Source: Deltaproteobacteria bacterium GWA2_38_16 (lineage in GTDB: Bacteria; Bdellovibrionota; JACOXK01; 2-02-FULL-40-11). Taken from it: 64,000 nt of DNA. The stretch spans positions 89,013 through 153,012 of the forward strand of contig MGPE01000005.1 in NCBI GenBank assembly GCA_001797335.1, written 5' to 3'. Position numbers and translations under genes: made by a program. Each line of letters opens with the position of its first letter. Position 1 is the first letter of the stretch. The notes below the pieces were generated by a model, which had not been told where the DNA came from, ran no database searches, and saw nothing but the letters and a program-made list of their open reading frames with translations. Of this stretch, positions 8,618 through 16,859 are shown piece by piece.

Positions 8618-10477
8618 ATGGCTCAATCGTGGATTGTTACGCTACATCCGAGTGTTCACTATAAACTTCAAACAGAGTATCAAGATGCAAGGGCTTCTAT
8701 TATTTCTATAGAGACGCTGGCTCAGAAATTTATTCAACAAAAGCCTGTCATCCCGGACAAATCGCTTGATATTAAATTTGAGTGGAGAGGGGCTATCGAA
8801 CGATATATTGAATGTTTAAAATCTCACAAAGTATCTCCGAAAGAATTTCAAAAAGTAGCGCACAGCTTTCCTTCATTTAAAAAGGATTTTTATGTAAAGG
8901 TAGCAGAGGTGTATGCAGCGCATGAAGAGTCGGGTGGCATGAAGAGTCGGCGACAGGACCCGGAAGGCTATGTAGATAGAGATAAAATAATGGTTCTGGC
9001 GCATCAGCTTTCCCCCGTACAAGAAGAGTTCCTAGAGCACTTATCCACGTTTGCAGAAGTAAAAAAAATTAGCACTCTTTCATCAGCCCTTAAGCCCTCT
9101 CCTTTGACTGTCTGGGAAGCCCCTACCCAGGAAAGTGAAATTAATTCTATTGCCCAAGAAATTGGTAAGCTCATTAAGAAAAAAACGCCTCTTTCTTCTA
9201 TTTACATTTTTAGTGGTGATCTGGAACGCCAAAAATCAGATTTTAAAGTTATCTTTAATCGTGAACATATTCCTTATTCTTTTTGGAATGACGTTAGAGA
9301 TACCGTCGAGTGTGTTTCTATTTTTCCTTTTGAGCCTAATACCGTTGTTTTTGGTGAGATGGGAGCCGTTTTTATTTCAGGAGCTTCTTATGTGGCCAAA
9401 GACGCTTTTTTAATGACGGAAGATGAAAGAAGCTATTTTAATGAGAAGCTGGGAAAGAATGTTTTTAAAACACAGGCTGAAACAAAAGAAGAAACAAAAG
9501 AACTTTTGTCTTTTTTGATAAGCCATTCCAAAAAACTGTATGTGAGTTATACGCATCATCTGACGGTTTCATTTAAAGAATTTTTAGAAGAGCATAAAAA
9601 TTATTCTTTTAAAAAACTCGCCTTTCAATCGGAACTGGCAGAACGAGTGCCTCAAGTAATTTTAAAATCTTTAAAGCCTCTTTCTTTGCTAGTACTCAAG
9701 CAAAAAAAAGAAGAGATTTTACCCCAGAGCTATTCTGTTCGAGCGCTCACCCAATATGAGCGGTGCCCCTATGGATTTTTGTTGAAGGAATGCTTGCATT
9801 TAGAGCCTGAAAAAAAAATAACTTCTGAATTGTCCTATGCTGAAGAAGGGGAGCTCGTTCATACTATTTTATTTAGATATTTTACAAAACCTAGTTCTTT
9901 AGAAAAATGTTGTGAAGAAGCATATGCTGTGATTTCGGATAAGTTTAAAAAAGAAATTTTATATCCTGACCGTTTAAGGATTGAAAAAGGGCTAAGCCAC
10001 TTTTTAAAAGCAGAAAAAGAATGGCAAACAAAAAGCCGGTTTACTCCAACATTTTTTGAACGCCCTTTTGATAAATTCCCTCTTTCTTGGAAAGGAAAAA
10101 CTATTTATCTTCGAGGAAAGATTGACCGCATTGATATCGATGAAAAAACAAAAGAATTTAAGGTCATTGATTATAAAACAGGATCTCATATCCCTAAAAG
10201 TTTTCAACTTCAATTGTATGCTATGGCGATGGAAACACTGTTTTTGAAAGGGTATCATGTGGCAGAGGGTGTTTTTTATATGCTTAAAAATAGTGAAATG
10301 AAAAAAGGGTTTGAGTGCCCGACGCTTTCTGAATGGCAGTTGGAAAAAGAAAAAACAGTAGAAAAAATATTTGAGCTTGTCCACCAAATTGAATCTTTCT
10401 CTTTTCCCGCTACTCCGCATACCTGCTATGATTCTTGTGAAACAAAAAATGTGTGCGAACATACAGAAAATATTTGA
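8618..10477 (+). CDS. AddB/RecB-like PD-(D/E)XK nuclease subunit
   Basis: 619 residues. The C-terminal third is a RecB-family nuclease: ALTQYERCPY, EEGELVHTILF, GKIDRIDID, VIDYKTG (catalytic D and K) and LQLYAMAM. A terminal cysteine group (CYDSCETKNVC) together with the Cys of YERCPY resembles the iron-sulphur cluster of AddB nucleases. The N-terminal part resembles the inactive helicase-like region of AddB and lacks a Walker A motif. AddB is usually about 1100 aa, so this is a compact version. TTG 8612 is possible, but ATG 8618 is preferred. The probable partner is the UvrD-type helicase at 10898. Together they would process double-strand DNA ends. Confidence 0.8.
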   Translation: MAQSWIVTLHPSVHYKLQTEYQDARASIISIETLAQKFIQQKPVIPDKSLDIKFEWRGAIERYIECLKSHKVSPKEFQKVAHSFPSFKKDFYVKVAEVYAAHEESGGMKSRRQDPEGYVDRDKIMVLAHQLSPVQEEFLEHLSTFAEVKKISTLSSALKPSPLTVWEAPTQESEINSIAQEIGKLIKKKTPLSSIYIFSGDLERQKSDFKVIFNREHIPYSFWNDVRDTVECVSIFPFEPNTVVFGEMGAVFISGASYVAKDAFLMTEDERSYFNEKLGKNVFKTQAETKEETKELLSFLISHSKKLYVSYTHHLTVSFKEFLEEHKNYSFKKLAFQSELAERVPQVILKSLKPLSLLVLKQKKEEILPQSYSVRALTQYERCPYGFLLKECLHLEPEKKITSELSYAEEGELVHTILFRYFTKPSSLEKCCEEAYAVISDKFKKEILYPDRLRIEKGLSHFLKAEKEWQTKSRFTPTFFERPFDKFPLSWKGKTIYLRGKIDRIDIDEKTKEFKVIDYKTGSHIPKSFQLQLYAMAMETLFLKGYHVAEGVFYMLKNSEMKKGFECPTLSEWQLEKEKTVEKIFELVHQIESFSFPATPHTCYDSCETKNVCEHTENI

Positions 10478-10515
10478 CACGGGTTTTCATTTTTTAGTAC
10501 TTTGTCTAAATCGTT

Positions 10516-10794
10516 GTGAATAAAACTGAACTTATTGAAAAGCTAGCCAAAGAAAATGTAATTACGAGGCGTGAATCTGAAAAAGTCATCAATATCGTTA
10601 TTGATACCATTCAAAAAGCCCTCAAAAAAAGAGAAGATGTTAAAATTTCTGGATTTGGCCGCTGGTTTGTGAATCATCGAAAGGGGCGGGTGGTAAAAAA
10701 TCCACAAACAGGTGAAAAAATTACCATTCATTCTTTCTATATTCCTACTTTTCGGCCTGCCAAACAGCTTAAGAATATTTTGCGCTCTTCCTAA
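10516..10794 (+). CDS. HU/IHF-family DNA-binding protein
   Basis: 92 residues starting at GTG 10516. The HU fold is clear: MNKTELIEKLA, then KISGFGRWFVNHRKGR, NPQTGEKITI and a PTFRPAKQLK-like DNA-binding end. It bends DNA as a homo- or heterodimer. No Shine-Dalgarno site is visible. A TTGACA (10474-10479) lies upstream at a distance that would give a very short leader. It sits between the nuclease and helicase genes of the AddAB-like pair. Confidence 0.93.
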   Translation: MNKTELIEKLAKENVITRRESEKVINIVIDTIQKALKKREDVKISGFGRWFVNHRKGRVVKNPQTGEKITIHSFYIPTFRPAKQLKNILRSS

Positions 10795-10815
10795 AAATAT
10801 GTGATACACAACGCT

Positions 10816-10824
10816 TGTGGATAA
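10816..10824 (-). promoter_or_regulatory. Consensus DnaA box
   Basis: The plus strand reads TGTGGATAA, the complement of the perfect DnaA box TTATCCACA, within the HU-helicase intergenic region. It overlaps a small palindrome (CACAA-CGC-TTGTG). A single box is not an origin. It could make the helicase gene DnaA-responsive, or be chance. Confidence 0.35.
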
Positions 10825-10897
10825 CAGGTTCTTTTCTGTGATTTTTGGTGTATAAGCTTCGGATATAGTTTAATTTTTAGAAAATTGTTCTTTTTTT

Positions 10898-12895
10898 ATG
10901 CACACGTTAACGCAAGAAAAAATCATTCAAAGTCAGGCTCAATCTGTAGTGGTAGAGGCTCAACCCGGCAGTGGGAAAACCAGAATTTTAGTAGAACGAT
11001 TGGTGACGTATATTCAAAAATATGGGATTAAGCCAGAATCCATCGTAGCCATTACCTTTACAGAAAAAGCAGCTCATGAAATTAAAGAACGCATTCAGAA
11101 TAAAGTAGATATTCCTATTGAAAAATGTTGGATATCCACCATTCATGGATTTTGTCACCGCATTCTAAGAGAAACAACGCCTATTGATTTTTTAATTTTA
11201 ACGCAAGAGCAGGCTCTCTTTTTAAAAGATCAGGCCATTGAACAATCTTTAAAAGAGCTGGTGGATCGTCGAGATCCTTCTGTGATTTCTCTTTTATCTC
11301 AAGATGGATTTCCAAAATTAAAAACGCTTCTTATGTTTTTATTTTCAAAGCGGGAAACCCTCCATTTTCTTAAAGAAGATCTTAAAGTAGATCCTCTATC
11401 TTTAGATTTTTATAAGAATCTTTTTTGTGTATTTGAGCATGTGAAAGGCCATTATGAAAAAGCCAAACAAAAGCGGAGTGCCTATGATTTTGATGATCTT
11501 TTAATCAAATGTGTGGAGCTCTTAAAACAAAATACATTGGTTTTATCGCATTATCGGAAACTTTTTAAACTCATCATGGTGGATGAATTTCAAGATACTA
11601 ATGATATTCAGCGAGAGATTGTTGAGTTTTTTAGGGATTTTGTTTCTTTAATGATTGTAGGAGATCCCAAGCAATCCATTTATCGATTTAGGGGGGCAGA
11701 AGTGTCTCTCTTTTATGATGTAAAACAAGATATGCTTCAAAAAGAAGGTTTTTGTTTTGAAATGGTCGAAAATTTTAGGAGTACTCAAAGACTTATTGAA
11801 TTTACAAATGCTTTATTTAAACCCTTGTTGGAATCTAGATTTCAAGCGTCTTTGCCAGCACGGACGCAAGAATTTGGTAACCCTATAGAATATTGGAAAC
11901 GAAAAGAAGATGAAAATACGTTAACGGCTGAAGAAGGGCGCATTCAAGAAGCCGCCTGGATGGCACGGCATTTAAAAAAAGTTAAAAAGAAAACATCCTC
12001 CTCCTCTTGGTCTGATATGGCCATTTTATTTCGTGCGATGACTTTTAGTCATATTTATGAAGAGGCGCTGACCCAAGAAGGCATTCCCTGGGTGAGAACG
12101 GATGGTGGATATGTTTATGAGAGTCAAGAAGTGTGTGAACTCGTGTCTCTTTTAAAATGGGTGTTAAATCCTCAAGATGATTATGCCCTATGGAATGTGT
12201 GTATTTCAAGTTGGAGTGGTCTTTCCTCAAAAGTGATTACCTCCTTAGGGATTGAACGTGCCAGAAGAAGGCTAAAGCTCTATGATCTTTTACAGGAGAA
12301 AAAAGACATTCAGAAATTTTTGGTCTTACTTCAGCAGCTTGTAGAACAAAAAGAAAAGATGTCTTTGGAAGAGTGGTATCGGCTTCTTCCGTTGGTGTTT
12401 ACCAAACATGTGTATAAGTTTTTAAGAATTGTGAGAGAATTTGAAGCCCAAAATCCCCAAAGTTCTTGGAAGGATTTTTTACAGTATGTAGAAGCCTTGC
12501 AAAAATATGGGATAGCTGCTTCTGAACCTCCCCAAGATATCGAGCAAGAAGGGGTAAGGCTTTTAACCATTCATCAATCTAAGGGATTAGAATTTGATAC
12601 GGTTTTAATTCCGGATATGAGTTATTTGCCCAGAGGAGAAAGCTCTTGGGTTTTAATTGACAAAAAATTAGGGTTTGGATTAAAGGGAGATGCTATTTAT
12701 ACGGAAATTAAGAAACAAGAACAGGAACTAGATTTGGCTGAATCAAAACGTCTTTTTTATGTGGCTGTTACCCGGGCTAAAAATCATCTTATTTTATCCC
12801 ACAGTTCAAAAAAACCAAAAATTCATACCTGGGCTCGTTTTATGGATGACTATAAACCTCTTTTAATGTCTTATATCCAAGAAGGAGAATTTTAA
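10898..12895 (+). CDS. UvrD/AddA-like superfamily 1 helicase without a nuclease domain
   Basis: 665 residues of UvrD-type ATP-dependent 3'-5' helicase. Motifs: EAQPGSGKT (Walker A, 18-28), AITFTEKAA (Ia), VDEFQDTN (Walker B, about 228), GDPKQSIYRFRGA (III), VRLLTIHQSKGLEFD (V, about 555) and FYVAVTRAK (VI). The AddA-style C-terminal nuclease is absent (AddA is about 1200 aa). With the PD-(D/E)XK protein two genes upstream, it probably forms a reduced AddAB-like end-resection enzyme. A TATAGT -10 candidate at 10864-10869 precedes the ATG. It is followed 5 bp later by the hydrolase gene. Confidence 0.88.
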   Translation: MHTLTQEKIIQSQAQSVVVEAQPGSGKTRILVERLVTYIQKYGIKPESIVAITFTEKAAHEIKERIQNKVDIPIEKCWISTIHGFCHRILRETTPIDFLILTQEQALFLKDQAIEQSLKELVDRRDPSVISLLSQDGFPKLKTLLMFLFSKRETLHFLKEDLKVDPLSLDFYKNLFCVFEHVKGHYEKAKQKRSAYDFDDLLIKCVELLKQNTLVLSHYRKLFKLIMVDEFQDTNDIQREIVEFFRDFVSLMIVGDPKQSIYRFRGAEVSLFYDVKQDMLQKEGFCFEMVENFRSTQRLIEFTNALFKPLLESRFQASLPARTQEFGNPIEYWKRKEDENTLTAEEGRIQEAAWMARHLKKVKKKTSSSSWSDMAILFRAMTFSHIYEEALTQEGIPWVRTDGGYVYESQEVCELVSLLKWVLNPQDDYALWNVCISSWSGLSSKVITSLGIERARRRLKLYDLLQEKKDIQKFLVLLQQLVEQKEKMSLEEWYRLLPLVFTKHVYKFLRIVREFEAQNPQSSWKDFLQYVEALQKYGIAASEPPQDIEQEGVRLLTIHQSKGLEFDTVLIPDMSYLPRGESSWVLIDKKLGFGLKGDAIYTEIKKQEQELDLAESKRLFYVAVTRAKNHLILSHSSKKPKIHTWARFMDDYKPLLMSYIQEGEF

Positions 12896-12900
12896 AAACG

Positions 12901-13773
12901 GTGAGCGATCTTCAGTATCAATATTTTAAAGGATTTTTTGAGGGTCATGAAAAATATATTTTAACCTATCAATCGTGGAGACCCATCTTTTGTGAAAAAG
13001 TGGTTGTTCTGCTTCATGGGTTAGGGGAGCATGTGGGACGGTATACTCCCTTGATTGAGGCTTTTAAAAATAAGGGAATTGCGTTTTACGGATATGATCA
13101 ACGAGGGCATGGATTATCGAATGGAAAAAGAGGACATGTGCCTAGCTTTCAACATTTGGCAGAAGATTTTTTAAGATTTTTAAAATTGGTATCCGTTCAT
13201 GAAAATAATAGGCCTTTATTTGTATTTGCACACAGCTTGGGAGGGCTTGTGTGTTTAAATTATCTCATCGATTATCATCAAAAAGGAGGGGTTTTACCCC
13301 AAGGCGTTATCCTTTCAAATCCCATTATCAAATTGGCGCTTGTCCCACCGGCATGGAAAGTAAAATTAGCGACTACGGTTTCAAAAATTTTACCCGGGCT
13401 TTTATTTCATAATGAAGTAAATTTGAATGACTTATCTCATGATCCAAAAATTGCTGAAAGCTTTGATCAAGATCCCTTGTGTCATCAAAAAATTTCTGCT
13501 GGCTTTTATGTGGAAATGCTCAAAGCCATGGAAAGGGTAAAAAATAACCCAGGGGCGATTTTGGCCCCTACGCTGATGCTCTTGGGTGGCCAAGATCGGG
13601 TGATTGATCCAAAAGAGAGCCAGGAATTTTTTTCAAATATGAAAGCCCAAAAATCTTTAAAGCTGTATCCCACTTTTTATCATGAGCTGGTTCATGAAAT
13701 TGGAAAAGAAAAAGTGTTTGTAGATATAGACGAGTGGATTCTTGGGTTTCAAGAAAAAGTGAGTGTGGGATGA
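12901..13773 (+). CDS. Alpha/beta hydrolase, lysophospholipase/monoglyceride lipase type
   Basis: 290 residues, GTG start, with GGAG in the preceding gene's end. VVLLHGLGEHVGRY is the oxyanion loop, YDQRGHGLSNGKRGHV is typical of monoacylglycerol lipases, and FAHSLGG carries the nucleophile (Ser112). The acid in GGQDRVID and the histidine in FYHELVHE complete the triad. No signal peptide, so cytoplasmic. The likely role is hydrolysis of lysophospholipids or monoglycerides. The natural substrate is not determined by the sequence. Its stop overlaps the pyrE start (ATGA). Confidence 0.88.
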   Translation: MSDLQYQYFKGFFEGHEKYILTYQSWRPIFCEKVVVLLHGLGEHVGRYTPLIEAFKNKGIAFYGYDQRGHGLSNGKRGHVPSFQHLAEDFLRFLKLVSVHENNRPLFVFAHSLGGLVCLNYLIDYHQKGGVLPQGVILSNPIIKLALVPPAWKVKLATTVSKILPGLLFHNEVNLNDLSHDPKIAESFDQDPLCHQKISAGFYVEMLKAMERVKNNPGAILAPTLMLLGGQDRVIDPKESQEFFSNMKAQKSLKLYPTFYHELVHEIGKEKVFVDIDEWILGFQEKVSVG

Positions 13774-14312
13774 AGGACAAAGAGCGACTTTTAGTTTTAC
13801 TCAAAGAAAAATCATATCTTAAAAAGAAAGTTATTTTATCCTCTGGAAAAGAATCTAATTTTTATATTGATGTCAAACAAACGGCGTTGCATCCCGAAGG
13901 CATGGTTCTTATTGGAAAGCTTATTTTTGAGCGACTCAAAACAGGGGAAAAAGTAGAGGCTATCGGTGGGATGACGATGGGAGCAGATCCCTTAACGGTA
14001 GCTACTTCTTTTTTTAGTTATTTAGAAAAAAAACCATTACCCTCATTTTTCATCCGCAAAGAACCCAAAAAACATGGAACTGCTCAGTGGGTGGAAGGAA
14101 CTTATAATTTAAAATCTGGTATGCCTGTCGCCATTATCGAAGATGTGGTGACAACCGGAGCCTCCACTCTTTTAGCCATTGAACGAGCTATTCAGGCTGG
14201 CTATGTCGTTAAGCGTGTGATTGCCATCGTAGACCGTGAAGAAGGTGGCAAAGAAGAAATTCAAAAAGCTGGATACGCTCTAGAATCCCTCTTTACCCAA
14301 TCTGATTTTTAG
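13770..14312 (+). CDS. pyrE: Orotate phosphoribosyltransferase
   Basis: 180 residues. Converts orotate and PRPP to orotidine monophosphate in pyrimidine synthesis. The N-terminal SSGKESNFYIDVKQTALHPEG and the PRPP loop VAIIEDVVTTGAST are diagnostic, as is the flexible-loop KEPKKHG. ATG 13770 overlaps the hydrolase stop by 4 nt (ATGA). A longer frame from 13734 would overlap more and adds non-conserved residues, so it was rejected. Confidence 0.93.
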   Translation: MKDKERLLVLLKEKSYLKKKVILSSGKESNFYIDVKQTALHPEGMVLIGKLIFERLKTGEKVEAIGGMTMGADPLTVATSFFSYLEKKPLPSFFIRKEPKKHGTAQWVEGTYNLKSGMPVAIIEDVVTTGASTLLAIERAIQAGYVVKRVIAIVDREEGGKEEIQKAGYALESLFTQSDF

Positions 14313-14384
14313 ACACTGTTCTTGGATATAAATTTAAGCCGTGTGCCGTTATTCTAGCTAGGAGAGTATTTATAATTTTTTTTA

Positions 14385-14413
14385 TTGTTTTTTCATGATT
14401 TTTCATGTATATT
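14385..14413 (+). promoter_or_regulatory. Toxin-antitoxin promoter with direct repeats
   Basis: TTGTTT (14385-14390), 17 bp, then TATATT (14408-14413). The spacer holds two TTTTCATG copies starting at 14390 and 14400, a spacing of one helical turn. That suits a ribbon-helix-helix antitoxin binding its own promoter. Confidence 0.5.
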
Positions 14414-14434
14414 ATATTTAGAGGTTTGAGATTT

Positions 14435-14653
14435 ATGGCACCCTTTAAAAAAGCAAATATTTCAACAGTTCTTTCTGTAAATGTAAAGAACGCTTTGATG
14501 TTTTTTTGTAAAAAACGAGGTTTAAAAATGAGTCATTTCATTGAAGAAGCCATTCAAGAGCACCTAGAAGATGAGATGGACTTAGAAACTTTTGAAGCCC
14601 GAAGAACTGAAAAAAGAATCTCTTTGGCTGAAGTGCTTAAACATTTAAAATGA
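14435..14653 (+). CDS. RHH-type antitoxin
   Basis: 72 residues. It contains a ribbon-helix-helix-like N-terminus (ISTVLSVNVKNALMFFCKKR, then MSHFIEEAIQEHL) and an acidic, unstructured-looking C-terminal tail that should wrap the toxin. GAGG at 14421-14424 is 10 nt upstream of ATG 14435, preferred over ATG 14405. The last 4 nt overlap the toxin start (ATGA). It probably represses its own operon through the direct repeats in the promoter. Confidence 0.8.
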   Translation: MAPFKKANISTVLSVNVKNALMFFCKKRGLKMSHFIEEAIQEHLEDEMDLETFEARRTEKRISLAEVLKHLK

Positions 14654-14916
14654 CTTACCGTATTGAATTTGTAAGTTCTGCAGAAAAAGAATTTAAACGC
14701 CTTCCTCGAGATATTCAAGAGAGGCTCTTAAAAGTATTTAAAATTCTAGAGATAGATCCTTATTCAGAAATTTTAAAAATCCGAAAAATTCAAGGAAGAG
14801 ATGATTTGTTCCGAATAAGAATAGGTGCTTATCGTCTCATTTATTCTATGGAACTTTCATCAAAAATTGTTATTATTCGAATCAGGCATCGAAAAGATGT
14901 TTATCATCATTTATAA
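14650..14916 (+). CDS. RelE/ParE-family toxin
   Basis: 88 residues with the RelE superfamily fold: YRIEFVSSAEKEFKRLP, DIQERLLKVFKIL, IQGRDDLFRIRIGAYRLIYS and IVIIRIRHRKDVYHH. The basic residues in the RIRIGAYRLIY strand and the C-terminal RHRKDVY match mRNA interferases of the RelE type. If active, it cleaves mRNA at the ribosome and is neutralised by the upstream antitoxin. RelE versus ParE target (ribosome or gyrase) cannot be settled by eye, but the C-terminal HRKDVY favours RelE. Confidence 0.87.
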   Translation: MTYRIEFVSSAEKEFKRLPRDIQERLLKVFKILEIDPYSEILKIRKIQGRDDLFRIRIGAYRLIYSMELSSKIVIIRIRHRKDVYHHL

Positions 14917-15036
14917 CAGGAGGTCTATTTCTTTTGATCATAAAATGATCTCATATTTTAACTATATAAGATTATGTAAGATTATGAAAATGAAGTCAAA
15001 ATTTATGCTCAGTGGGGATGGTATCGGCGTAAATTT

Positions 15037-16758
15037 TTAATTTTTAGATTTTTCAAAAAGGGCTTTGGATTCTTGGGCTTCGTTAAACAAAAATTGAGTC
15101 CACATATTTTTTTCTTTTAAGGTAGCCTCAATCAAGGGGCGATATTCTTTTTCATAACGATTCAATAAGGGATTAATTTTAGTCGTCATGAGTTCTGTTT
15201 TAAGACTTGGATTTTCTTCGATGAGGAGAGAATAGTAATACAATAAAGTCATGTCTTCTTTTCCCGTTACGGTACTTTTAGGATACAGAGATTCAATTTT
15301 TTGAATAATCTCTATTTTTTTCTGAACATCTTTTTCTGTTTCAAGGTTTTTAAGCATCTGCTGGTGAAAGGGAGCAAAGGGAAGAATGATTTCTCCCAAA
15401 AAAGAGATTTCTTGATATTCAGGGCGAAGTCTTAAGCCATGTAAAATAAAATCCATAAATGGCAGCGATAAGCGATGATTGAGTTTTATGGAGATATTTT
15501 TTTGGGGGGTTACTCCAAGCTTTACAAAACTATTAATGGTTTCATGATCGTCTTTGGGGTTATCTATATAAGGAATAATCCAATTGGAGAAAAAAGAAAG
15601 AATGGGAATAACCGTTTTCCCAATATGGATGCCATAAATTTGGGCCCCCACGAGTTCTGATTCTATTTGGTTATTGTCTTTGGTTTTAAGTTTGGCTTCT
15701 ACTTCATAGGTGGATATTTTTTCAGTATAGAGCGTTTTCCAAGGGGGAAGCCGAAATCCAAAATTATCTTTATTCCACTCTTGAAGAACAATGTGGGCTT
15801 TAAGCTCAGGTTCATGCGTAGTGGAAATTTCTCGTAATGAAAAGGTAATGTTTTTTACTAAAAAAGAATCCTCTTCGTGATTATTGTACTGTTTTTGTTT
15901 TTCTGGGGAATTCATAAAGGGGAGCGAGGCTTCCATCAAGGCATTTAACCCATCGATAGAAAGAGTGTGTTCAAAGGAAATAGGGGAATCTTTAGTAAAT
16001 TCTTTAAAATAAGGATAAGGACGCCGTCTGACTTCTTCATAATGAAGAAAATCAGCCCTATCACCTTTTCCCAAAGCAACTTCTAAAGAAAATTTTTGAG
16101 CATCAATGTCAATAACGGGAGAGAGTCCCCACAGTTTTAACTCTTCTATAAAAGGATGGGGAAGAAATTGGGCAAAAAAGGAGGGTTTAAATTGAAAAAG
16201 CATGGTTCCGTCATTCCCCATTTGAAAGTAATTTCGAACGATGTGGGTGTCATTGGAATCAAAAAGCTTCACCAAATATTGATCTAGGGGGACATACTCT
16301 AAAAGCCATAACAAAATTTCAGATACTAAATGAGGTTGCCCACGCGTTTCGGGTGCTATGGGAAAGCGATTAAATAGAGTGACTCGTCCGGACTCTTCAA
16401 AAAAATCCAGTCGGTTGAAGACAAGCGTGACAAAGCCCTCCTCTAAAACAACCACTGAAAAATTAAGGGTAAACAAAAGCCCTGCAGGGTATTCCTCTTC
16501 GTATTTTTCTCCAGAAAAAATAAGTTTTTCATATAAAGAGCCCTTCATTTTCCCTTTGAGCTCAAATTGATTTTCAATAGGTAGAATTTTTAAATCAATA
16601 TCGGTTAATGTGTCAGATTTTAAAAAATGAAAGAGGCTTGTCAGTAAAGGCTGACTAATCCGAAGAGTGGTGACGGGGGCATCGTAAGAAAAAAGAGAGA
16701 GGGGCAAGAGCCATAAAATAGAGCTTAACGTAAGAACATAAAAACGCCTTTTAAACAT
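15037..16758 (-). CDS. Large secreted protein, unknown function
   Basis: 573 residues. An N-terminal signal peptide (FYVLTLSSILWLLPLSLFSYDA) is followed by a long mature region with many alternating hydrophobic strands and no Cys-rich or catalytic motif that I recognise. The tail (about 470-573) is helical and charged. Location: periplasm or outer membrane. It is divergent from the HEAT-repeat secreted protein, sharing a 101-bp intergenic region. No family assigned. Confidence 0.72.
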   Translation of the reverse strand: MFKRRFYVLTLSSILWLLPLSLFSYDAPVTTLRISQPLLTSLFHFLKSDTLTDIDLKILPIENQFELKGKMKGSLYEKLIFSGEKYEEEYPAGLLFTLNFSVVVLEEGFVTLVFNRLDFFEESGRVTLFNRFPIAPETRGQPHLVSEILLWLLEYVPLDQYLVKLFDSNDTHIVRNYFQMGNDGTMLFQFKPSFFAQFLPHPFIEELKLWGLSPVIDIDAQKFSLEVALGKGDRADFLHYEEVRRRPYPYFKEFTKDSPISFEHTLSIDGLNALMEASLPFMNSPEKQKQYNNHEEDSFLVKNITFSLREISTTHEPELKAHIVLQEWNKDNFGFRLPPWKTLYTEKISTYEVEAKLKTKDNNQIESELVGAQIYGIHIGKTVIPILSFFSNWIIPYIDNPKDDHETINSFVKLGVTPQKNISIKLNHRLSLPFMDFILHGLRLRPEYQEISFLGEIILPFAPFHQQMLKNLETEKDVQKKIEIIQKIESLYPKSTVTGKEDMTLLYYYSLLIEENPSLKTELMTTKINPLLNRYEKEYRPLIEATLKEKNMWTQFLFNEAQESKALFEKSKN

Positions 16759-16804
16759 CTATGAGTGGGATAATTAGCAGGAGTTTTGATCTGAGGCAAG
16801 TTTT

Positions 16805-16833
16805 TTGACTTGTAGGGGCCAGCATGCTATAAG
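16805..16833 (+). promoter_or_regulatory. Sigma70-type promoter of the HEAT-repeat gene
   Basis: TTGACT (16805-16810), a 17-bp spacer and TATAAG (16828-16833). This is the clearest housekeeping-type promoter in the window. Transcription would start near 16840, just upstream of GGAGG (16846-16850) and ATG 16860. Confidence 0.7.
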
Positions 16834-16859
16834 AGCAGCAATTTTGGAGGGTATTTATT

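Noticed and set aside
8920..8950. 17-bp near-tandem repeat (GCATGAAGAGTCGG) in the nuclease gene
   Set aside because: The frame stays open and the repeat is short, so it is probably a local duplication without meaning.
10004..10480. 158-residue frame antisense to the nuclease gene
   Set aside because: Phe/Arg-rich composition and full overlap with a clear nuclease domain.
14825..15040. 71-residue frame running past the RelE gene
   Set aside because: It overlaps the toxin in another frame and has no ribosome site or recognisable features.
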